A stretch of DNA of 64,000 nucleotides, taken from Chloroflexota bacterium. GTDB taxonomy: Bacteria > Chloroflexota > Anaerolineae > J102. Every line of letters starts with the position of its first letter. The first letter of the stretch is position 1. The notes under the pieces are model-generated. The model was given only the letters and a program-made list of their open reading frames with translations, did not search any database and was not told the origin of the DNA. A program made the translations under genes and the position numbers. Where the stretch lies: positions 32,473-96,472 of the forward strand of contig JAKOVD010000119.1 in the NCBI GenBank assembly GCA_029782215.1, read 5' to 3'. Below are positions 58,902 to 64,000 of the stretch, one piece after another.

Positions 58902-61240
58902 ATGGCAGCGTCGTGATGCCATCTCGACGCCTGCGCCTGGAGATCCATGGCGCCGTCCAGGGCGTCGGCTTCCGGCCTTTCGTCTACCGCCTGGCCACGG
59001 AGCTGGCCCTGAACGGGTGGGTGATCAACGACACCCAGGGGGTGTTCATCGAGGTGGAGGGGCCCGAATCCCTCCTGACCGAGTTCCAGGCGCGCCTGGC
59101 CGCCGAGAAGCCGCCGCTGGCGCAGATCCATGACCTGGAAGCTGCCTGGCTCGACCCGGTGGGCTATACCCGCTTTGAGATTCGCCACTCCGAAGGCACT
59201 GGCGCCCGGACCGCCGTGGTCCTGCCCGACATCGCCACCTGCGCCGAGTGCCTGGCCGAAGTGTTGGACGCCGGCGACCGCCGCCATCGCTATCCCTTCA
59301 CCAACTGCACCAACTGCGGTCCCCGCTTCAGCATCATCCAGGCTCTGCCCTACGACCGGCCCAACACGACCATGCGCCGCTTCGTCCAATGCCCCCAGTG
59401 CCAGGCCGAATACGAGGACCCTGGTCACCGCCGCTTCCATGCCCAGCCCAACGCCTGCCCCATCTGCGGCCCCTCCCTCACCTTCGTCGACAGCCCGCCG
59501 CCCGACACGCATCTCCCTACGCCCTACGCATCACGTATTACGTCCGATCCCCTGCAAGCCGCCGCCGCCACCCTGGCGGCCGGCGGCATCCTGGCCCTCA
59601 AAGGTCTCGGCGGCTTCCATCTCATGGTGGATGCTCGCAGCGAGGCCGCCGTCGCCCGGCTGCGCGAGCGCAAGCCTCGCCGAGACAAGCCCTTTGCCCT
59701 CATGGCCCGTGACCTGGAGCAGGCCCGCACGCTGGTCGACCTGACGCCGGAGGCTGAGGCCCTCCTGCAGGCGCCGGAGGCCCCCATTGTGCTCCTTTCC
59801 AAATGGCACGACGCCCCCCTGGCCGCAGGGGTGGCGCCCGGCAACCCCAACCTGGGCGTGATGCTGCCCTACACGCCCCTCCATCACCTGCTGCTGCGCG
59901 AGATCAACTTCCCTGTCGTGGCCACCAGCGGCAATCTCAGCGATGAACCCATCTGCACCGACGAGACCGAGGCGTTCGCGCGCCTCGGCCACATCGCCGA
60001 TGCCTTCCTCATCCATGACCGCCCCATCGAGCGGCATGTAGATGACAGCATCGCCTGGTTCATGGAGGGCGAGCCCCGCCTCCTGCGCCGCGCCCGCGGC
60101 TACGCGCCCCTGCCCGTGCTGTTGGCCGAACCGGCGCCGGCCATCCTTGCCGTGGGCGCCCATCTTAAGAACACCGTCGCCCTCAGCGTGGGCAAACGGG
60201 TCTTCATCAGCCAGCACATCGGCGACCTCGAAACCGCCGAAGCGATGGCGGCGTTTGAGCGCGTCATCGCCGACTTCCTGCGCCTCTACGAGGCCGTCCC
60301 CGTCGCCATCGCCCATGACCTGCACCCCGATTACCTGTCGACACAGTGGGCAGTGTTGAATGTTGAACGTTCAACGTTCAACATTCAACCGGCTGCTGTT
60401 GCCGTTCAGCATCATCACGCCCACCTGGCCTCGTGCCTGGCGGAAAATGGCGTCAAGGGGCAGGCCTTGGGCGTGATTTGGGACGGAACGGGCTACGGCA
60501 CGGACGGGACCATCTGGGGCGGTGAATTCCTGCTCGGCGACGCCTCCGTCTTCAGGCGTGTGGCCCACCTGCGTCCTTTCCGGCTGCCTGGCGGCGACGC
60601 GGCTGTGCACGAGCCTCGGCGCGTGGCCCTGGGACTGCTGTGGGAGATGATGGGCGCGGAAGCGCTTGAACGCACCGATCTCGCCCCCATCCGGGCCCTG
60701 ACCGCGGCCGAGCGCCGCCTGCTCGGACAGATGCTGGCAAAGGGGGTCAATGCCCCACTGACCACCAGCGCCGGACGGCTGTTCGACGGCCTGGCGGCCC
60801 TCCTCGACTTGCACCAGATTGCAGGCTACGAGGGCCAGGCGGCGATGGCCCTCGAATTTGCCGCCGCCGGACAGGCCGCTGAAGGTTACACGTTGAACGT
60901 TGAACGTTCAACGTTCAACCTCGACTGGAGCCCCCTCGTCGCGGCCGTCCTGGCCGACATTGGCCGCGGCGTGCCTGTGGCCACCATCGCCGCCCGCTGT
61001 CACTTCGCCCTGGTCGAGGCCATCGTCGCCGTGGCCCAGGCGGTGGGCGAACCTCGCGTCGCCCTTTCCGGCGGCTGCTTCCAGAACCGCCTGCTGACAG
61101 AGCGCACGGCGCAGCGCTTGCGCCAGGCGGGATTCGAGGTGATACTACATCGCCTGGTGCCGCCGAACGACGGCGGCATCAGCCTCGGCCAGATTGCGGT
61201 CGCCGCAGCAAAAACAACGTTTGAACGTTCGCACGTTTGA
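58898..61240 (+). CDS. hypF: carbamoyltransferase HypF with in-frame repeat insertions
   Basis: HypF transfers a carbamoyl group from carbamoyl phosphate to the C-terminal Cys of HypE. The 780-residue protein has an acylphosphatase domain (residues 10-95, IHGAVQGVGFRPFVYRL), two zinc fingers (CAECLAEV, CTNCGPRF, CPQCQAEY, CPICGP, about 114-190), a YrdC domain (about 210-400, LKGLGGFHLM) and a Kae1-like domain (QHHHAHLASCLAE onward). Three short stretches look inserted in frame: THLPTPYASRITSD near 204-217, and two copies of LNVERSTFN at 487-495 and 666-674. They are encoded by palindromic 7-nt-repeat arrays. The C-terminal tail and stop codon also lie in a repeat. The start overlaps the toxin stop (ATGA). 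Confidence 0.93.
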   Translation: MNGSVVMPSRRLRLEIHGAVQGVGFRPFVYRLATELALNGWVINDTQGVFIEVEGPESLLTEFQARLAAEKPPLAQIHDLEAAWLDPVGYTRFEIRHSEGTGARTAVVLPDIATCAECLAEVLDAGDRRHRYPFTNCTNCGPRFSIIQALPYDRPNTTMRRFVQCPQCQAEYEDPGHRRFHAQPNACPICGPSLTFVDSPPPDTHLPTPYASRITSDPLQAAAATLAAGGILALKGLGGFHLMVDARSEAAVARLRERKPRRDKPFALMARDLEQARTLVDLTPEAEALLQAPEAPIVLLSKWHDAPLAAGVAPGNPNLGVMLPYTPLHHLLLREINFPVVATSGNLSDEPICTDETEAFARLGHIADAFLIHDRPIERHVDDSIAWFMEGEPRLLRRARGYAPLPVLLAEPAPAILAVGAHLKNTVALSVGKRVFISQHIGDLETAEAMAAFERVIADFLRLYEAVPVAIAHDLHPDYLSTQWAVLNVERSTFNIQPAAVAVQHHHAHLASCLAENGVKGQALGVIWDGTGYGTDGTIWGGEFLLGDASVFRRVAHLRPFRLPGGDAAVHEPRRVALGLLWEMMGAEALERTDLAPIRALTAAERRLLGQMLAKGVNAPLTTSAGRLFDGLAALLDLHQIAGYEGQAAMALEFAAAGQAAEGYTLNVERSTFNLDWSPLVAAVLADIGRGVPVATIAARCHFALVEAIVAVAQAVGEPRVALSGGCFQNRLLTERTAQRLRQAGFEVILHRLVPPNDGGISLGQIAVAAAKTTFERSHV
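59518..59544 (+). repeat. 7-nt-period array inside hypF (zinc finger-YrdC linker)
   Basis: Degenerate heptamers TACGCCC, TACGCAT, CACGTAT, TACGTC run in tandem and translate in frame as part of PYASRITS, in the linker between the second zinc finger and the YrdC domain. Family alignments usually have a short linker here, so this looks like an insertion tolerated at a domain boundary. Confidence 0.6.
60355..60389 (+). repeat. 35-nt palindromic heptamer array inside hypF
   Basis: Heptamers GTTGAAT, GTTGAAC, GTTCAAC, GTTCAAC, ATTCAAC form a palindrome that is perfect except for its central base. It is read in frame as part of VLNVERSTFNIQ, between the LSTQWA and VAVQHHHAH segments of the Kae1-like domain. 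It shares 25 of 28 core bases with the array at 60892-60919. Confidence 0.88.
60892..60919 (+). repeat. 28-nt perfect palindromic heptamer array inside hypF
   Basis: GTTGAAC, GTTGAAC, GTTCAAC, GTTCAAC form a perfect 28-nt palindrome. It is read in the same frame as the array at 60355, giving the identical nonapeptide LNVERSTFN, between GYT and LDWSPL in the Kae1-like domain. Confidence 0.88.
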
Positions 61241-61255
61241 ACGTTTTCACGTTTG
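61216..61255 (+). repeat. 8-nt-period array spanning the hypF stop codon
   Basis: AACGTTTG, AACGTTCG, CACGTTTG, AACGTTTT, CACGTTTG run in tandem from the last hypF codons into the hypF-hypC gap. The hypF TGA (61238-61240) lies inside the third/fourth unit, so the HypF C-terminus (KTTFERSHV) is repeat-encoded. Confidence 0.8.
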
Positions 61256-61265
61256 GAGTCTTCCC

Positions 61266-61523
61266 ATGTGTCTTGGCGTTCCCGGCAAAGTGATCAGTAT
61301 CGAGCCCAACCCGATGGGCATGACCATGGGCCGCGTCAACTTTTCGGGCATCACCAAAGAGGTGTGCCTGGCCTACGTCCCCGAAGTGCAGGTGGGCGAT
61401 TACGTGGTCGTCCACGTCGGCTTCGCCATCAGCAAGGTGGATGAAGCCGAGGCCCAGGAGGTCTTCGCGTTCCTGGAGCAGATGGATGAATTGGGTGAGC
61501 TGGAGATTGCCCAGCCCGAGTAG
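61266..61523 (+). CDS. hypC: hydrogenase maturation chaperone HypC
   Basis: The true start is ATG 61266 (MCLGVPGKVISIEPN); the ORF-track extension runs through the repeat. The 85-residue HypC/HupF/HypG protein has the essential Cys2 in MCLGVPGK and the conserved VGDYVVVHVGFAISKVDEAEA. With HypD it carries the Fe(CN)2CO precursor to the hydrogenase large subunit. It ends 3 nt before hypD. Confidence 0.95.
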   Translation: MCLGVPGKVISIEPNPMGMTMGRVNFSGITKEVCLAYVPEVQVGDYVVVHVGFAISKVDEAEAQEVFAFLEQMDELGELEIAQPE

Positions 61524-61526
61524 GCG

Positions 61527-62618
61527 ATGAAGTACATTGACGAATACCGCAGCGAGGCCAGCGCCCAGAAGCTGGCCCAGGCGATCCGCCAGACCACCAC
61601 CAGGCCTTGGACCTTGATGGAGATCTGCGGCGGCCAGACACACACCGTGGTCAAGTTCGGCATCGACCACATGCTGCCGCCCGAGATCACGTTGGTGCAC
61701 GGTCCGGGCTGCCCGGTCTGTGTAACGCCGCTGGAGCTGATCGACAGGGCGATTGCCATCGCCCGCCGGCCGGAGGTCATCTTCACCTCTTTTGGTGACA
61801 TGCTGCGCGTGCCCGGCAGCCACGATGACCTGCTCAGCGTCAAAGCGCAGGGCGGGGATGTGCGCATGGTCTACTCGCCGCTGGATGCGGTCAAGCTGGC
61901 CCAGGCGAACCCCGACCGGCAGGTGGTGTTCTTTGCCGTTGGCTTCGAGACGACGGCCCCCGCCAACGCCATGTCGGTCTACCAGGCCCGGCAGCTAGGG
62001 CTGGCCAACTACTCCATTCTCAGCTCGCACGTGCTCGTGCCCCCCGCCATGGAGGCCATTCTCGGGTCGCCATCCAGCCTGGTGCAGGGGTTCCTGGCCG
62101 CCGGCCACGTATGCGCCATTATGGGTTACTGGGAATACGAGCCGATTGCCGAGCGCTACCGCACGCCCATTGTCGTCACCGGCTTCGAGCCGCTGGACCT
62201 GCTCCAGGGCATCTACCTGACGATTAAGGCCCTGGAGGAGGGGCGCTGGGGGGTGGAGAACCAGTACAGCCGCGCCGTCACGCGCCAGGGCAACGTGCCT
62301 GCCCAAACCCTGATGGGCCAGGTCTTCCAGGTCATCGACCGCTCCTGGCGCGGCATCGGTCTCATCCCGCAGAGCGGGTTGGGGCTGCGGCCGGAGTACG
62401 CCGCCTATGACGCCGAGCAGCGCTTTGACGTGGGCGGGATCACGGCCGAGGAATCCCCCATCTGCATTGCCGGCGAGATCATGCAGGGTTTGAAGAAGCC
62501 GCACCAGTGTGCGGCGTTCGGCACGCTGTGTAAGCCCGAGCATCCCCTGGGTGCGCCGATGGTCTCGTCCGAAGGCGCCTGCGCCGCCTATTACCAGTAC
62601 GGAAGGATCGAAGCGTGA
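61527..62618 (+). CDS. hypD: hydrogenase maturation protein HypD
   Basis: A 363-residue Fe-S protein forming the scaffold for Fe(CN)2CO assembly with HypC. Motifs are [63 protein letters not shown], and the C-terminal cluster-binding region with Cys in [28 protein letters not shown] and [13 protein letters not shown]. It starts 3 nt after hypC. hypE, normally next, is missing here and lies at 8352-9410; mqnA follows instead after a 169-nt repeat-filled gap. Confidence 0.95.
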   Translation: MKYIDEYRSEASAQKLAQAIRQTTTRPWTLMEICGGQTHTVVKFGIDHMLPPEITLVHGPGCPVCVTPLELIDRAIAIARRPEVIFTSFGDMLRVPGSHDDLLSVKAQGGDVRMVYSPLDAVKLAQANPDRQVVFFAVGFETTAPANAMSVYQARQLGLANYSILSSHVLVPPAMEAILGSPSSLVQGFLAAGHVCAIMGYWEYEPIAERYRTPIVVTGFEPLDLLQGIYLTIKALEEGRWGVENQYSRAVTRQGNVPAQTLMGQVFQVIDRSWRGIGLIPQSGLGLRPEYAAYDAEQRFDVGGITAEESPICIAGEIMQGLKKPHQCAAFGTLCKPEHPLGAPMVSSEGACAAYYQYGRIEA

Positions 62619-62624
62619 GGACGT

Positions 62625-62690
62625 GATGCGTGTTTCGTGTTGCGTCATGACGCAGTAGCCGCCGCAATTCGCAATCCGCATTTCGCAATT
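62625..62690 (+). repeat. two 7-nt-period arrays between hypD and mqnA
   Basis: Array one (62625-62652) reads GATGCGT, GTTTCGT, GTTGCGT, CATGACG and contains the perfect palindrome TGCGTCATGACGCA (62641-62654). Array two (62663-62690) reads CGCAATT, CGCAATC, CGCATTT, CGCAATT. They fill most of the gap after hypD. Their consensus differs from the array at mqnA but the 7-nt period is the same. Confidence 0.75.
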
Positions 62691-62757
62691 CTCTTTTCCC
62701 CCAACACCTCCCTGACGGTCGGTGCTCGGAATGGGCGACCATCCGGGAGCCACCCCT

Positions 62758-62799
62758 ACCTGCCACCTGCTGCTTGCTACCTGTCCCATGCCACCTGAC
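62758..62799 (+). repeat. 7-nt-period array covering the mqnA start codon
   Basis: ACCTGCC, ACCTGCT, GCTTGCT, ACCTGTC, CCATGCC, ACCTGAC run in tandem; the mqnA ATG (62788-62790) is inside the fifth unit. It matches the ACCTGCC/ACTTGCT half of the array between mqnE and hypE (23 of 26 bases in one alignment) and, in inverse orientation, the other half. Confidence 0.82.
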
Positions 62800-63702
62800 A
62801 CTCTCACCATCGGCATTATCGACTATCTGAACGTCGAGCCGCAGTATTACCGGCTGCAGGAACGCCTGGGCCCGCGCGGGGTCACCTTCCGTCGCTCCGT
62901 GCCATCAGAGCTCAACCGCGCCCTGGCCGTGGGCGAGATCGACCTGGCGCCCATCAGCAGCGTCGCCGCCGCGGCGATGGCGGATCGGGTCGCCATTCTT
63001 CCCGACCTGTCCATTGCCACCATCGGCGCGGTCAAGACCGTCGTCCTCTTCAGTTGGATGCCAGACCCACGCGAGCTCGACGACTGCCGCATCGCCCTGA
63101 CGGACCAATCTGCTACCTCGGCCGAGCTGGTCAAGCTCCTGGCGCGTCGCTTCTGGTGCATCGAGCCGCGGTATAGCACTGAAGCTCAGGACCTCACGCA
63201 GATGATGCGCCGCGCCTCGGCGGCCCTTCTGATCGGCGACGGCGCCCTCGTGGAGTCCGCCCATCGCCGCGAGATTCCCGGCCGCGGCCAACCCTATGCC
63301 TTCGATTTGGGCGACGAGTGGCTGAAGTGGACCGGTCTGCCCTTCGTCTTCGCCCTGTGGGCCGCCCGCCGCGAAGCCCTGCCCCTGATGCAAGAGCTCG
63401 GCATCGTGCCGGCGCTCTACGAGACCAAGGTGGAAGGCCTGGCTCACATCCCGCAAATCGCCCAGGCATACGCCCCCCGGCTGGGACTGCCTATCGGCGT
63501 GCTCACCAAGTACCTCTACGATCTGCGCTACGACCTGAGCCCTGCCGATCGCAGCGGTCTGCTGACCTACCTGATGCAGGTGCTGCCGGACTTCGACCCC
63601 GACCAGGTACAGAGCTGGCACCCGGATGAAGGGCTGCGCCCCCTGTTTGAGGGCATCGAGCCGGCCGCACTCATGCAGACGCCCGCGCCTGTCTCTTCCT
63701 GA
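62788..63702 (+). CDS. mqnA: chorismate dehydratase MqnA
   Basis: MqnA converts chorismate to 3-[(1-carboxyvinyl)oxy]benzoate, the first committed step of the futalosine menaquinone pathway. The start at ATG 62788 (MPPDTLTIGIIDYLN) is preferred; upstream codons lie in the repeat array. At 304 residues it has the family layout of a periplasmic-binding-protein fold: GIIDYLNVEPQYYRL, VPSELNRALAVGEIDLAPIS, LPDLSIATIGAVKTVVLFS, LLIGDGALVES and DLGDEWLKWTGLPFVFALW. The remaining mqn genes are at 9478-12857. mqnB/mqnX/mqnD are not in the window. Confidence 0.93.
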   Translation: MPPDTLTIGIIDYLNVEPQYYRLQERLGPRGVTFRRSVPSELNRALAVGEIDLAPISSVAAAAMADRVAILPDLSIATIGAVKTVVLFSWMPDPRELDDCRIALTDQSATSAELVKLLARRFWCIEPRYSTEAQDLTQMMRRASAALLIGDGALVESAHRREIPGRGQPYAFDLGDEWLKWTGLPFVFALWAARREALPLMQELGIVPALYETKVEGLAHIPQIAQAYAPRLGLPIGVLTKYLYDLRYDLSPADRSGLLTYLMQVLPDFDPDQVQSWHPDEGLRPLFEGIEPAALMQTPAPVSS

Positions 63703-64000
63703 CCGCCTGCGGGGTACGCGTCCAAGTCCTGCTGAAGGCTGAAGAGCCACCCATCGCGGTCTTCAGCCCGACAAAAGCGGACAAAAAACGTCCTATTGAC
63801 AGGCTCGGTTCCATCTTGTGTTGGTGACACAAGATCGTGTGTTGGTGGAGCTTGCCGGAATGAAGACAGGCGCAGCTTTGGGCTTCCGTCGCTTGGTGTC
63901 GGGTCCGGACAACAAGCGACGGTACCGTGGGCGCTTCACAATCCCAAAGCATCGAGATAGCTGACTTGTCCTGGAGGAACCCCGGCGACTTGAAGGGCGC
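63703..64000. other. non-coding end of window with two strong hairpins
   Basis: No credible gene is seen; the short minus-strand ORFs here have no family features. ATCTTGTGT (63813-63821) pairs with ACACAAGAT (63827-63835) around 5 nt. CCGTCGCTTGGTGTC (63886-63900) pairs with GACAACAAGCGACGG (63908-63922) with one mismatch around 7 nt. Neither is followed by a T-run. They may be repeats, a terminator for mqnA, or the edge of a mobile or RNA element beyond the window. Confidence 0.5.

Noticed and set aside
63796-63824. TTGACA at 63796 as a promoter at the right edge
   Set aside because: No acceptable -10 at 16-18 nt and no gene downstream inside the window.

Overview
The window is about 64 kb of high-GC bacterial DNA, almost fully coding, with 50 complete protein genes plus one possible gene start at the left edge. 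I see no rRNA, tRNA, CRISPR array, insertion sequence or prophage. Long Thr/Pro and Ala/Pro linkers in secreted proteins (TDTPIPTDTP, APEPTKAPEPTK), a futalosine-type menaquinone pathway, and many very large polytopic glycosyltransferase-like proteins fit an Anaerolineae/Caldilineae-like member of the Chloroflexota. That placement is inference, not a database result.

Layout. 1-3315 (minus): an MTAP/PNP-family phosphorylase followed by three translationally coupled unknown membrane proteins. 3619-6841 (plus): HlyD adaptor, FtsX permease and ATPase of an ABC exporter, then mscL. 7305-14065 (minus): DUF697-like protein, mqnC, mqnP, mqnE, hypE and an mtnA-like gene. 14252-30195: six giant membrane proteins (GT-C, YfhO-like, PTPS-related-like and DUF2079 types), five of which end in a related beta-sandwich-like domain. 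30183-39859 (minus): nucleoside ABC importer (BMP lipoprotein, ATPase, two permeases), ribokinase, RbsD, nucleoside hydrolase, then a ubiD-type decarboxylase. 39996-46782 (minus): tsaE, tsaB, rimI, family-4 uracil-DNA glycosylase, RNase J, FtsK. 46885-56078: phosphoesterase, DUF4349 lipoprotein, site-2 protease, a GT-C protein, a TDTP-repeat protein, membrane-anchored penicillin acylase, LysM/M23 peptidase. 56332-63702 (plus): PHP-domain protein, hypA, hypB, a toxin-antitoxin pair, hypF, hypC, hypD, mqnA.

How the genes work together. Two pathways dominate: [NiFe]-hydrogenase maturation (hypABFCD at one end, hypE 48 kb away) and futalosine menaquinone synthesis (mqnA at one end; mqnC, mqnP, mqnE at the other; a ubiD in the middle). 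The two split points are hypE|mqnE and hypD|mqnA. One inversion between them would rebuild a contiguous hypA-B-F-C-D-E run and a contiguous mqnC-P-E-A run. Both split points carry arrays of the same degenerate 7-nt repeat, and related arrays lie in frame inside hypF. This is the most striking feature of the window; it could be a real rearrangement or a repeat-driven misassembly.

Other points of interest are the shared C-terminal domain of the giant membrane proteins, a phosphorylase whose base-recognition motif suggests 6-oxopurine substrates, a divergent MtnA homologue in the hyp/mqn operon, and a toxin-antitoxin pair translationally fused into the hyp operon.
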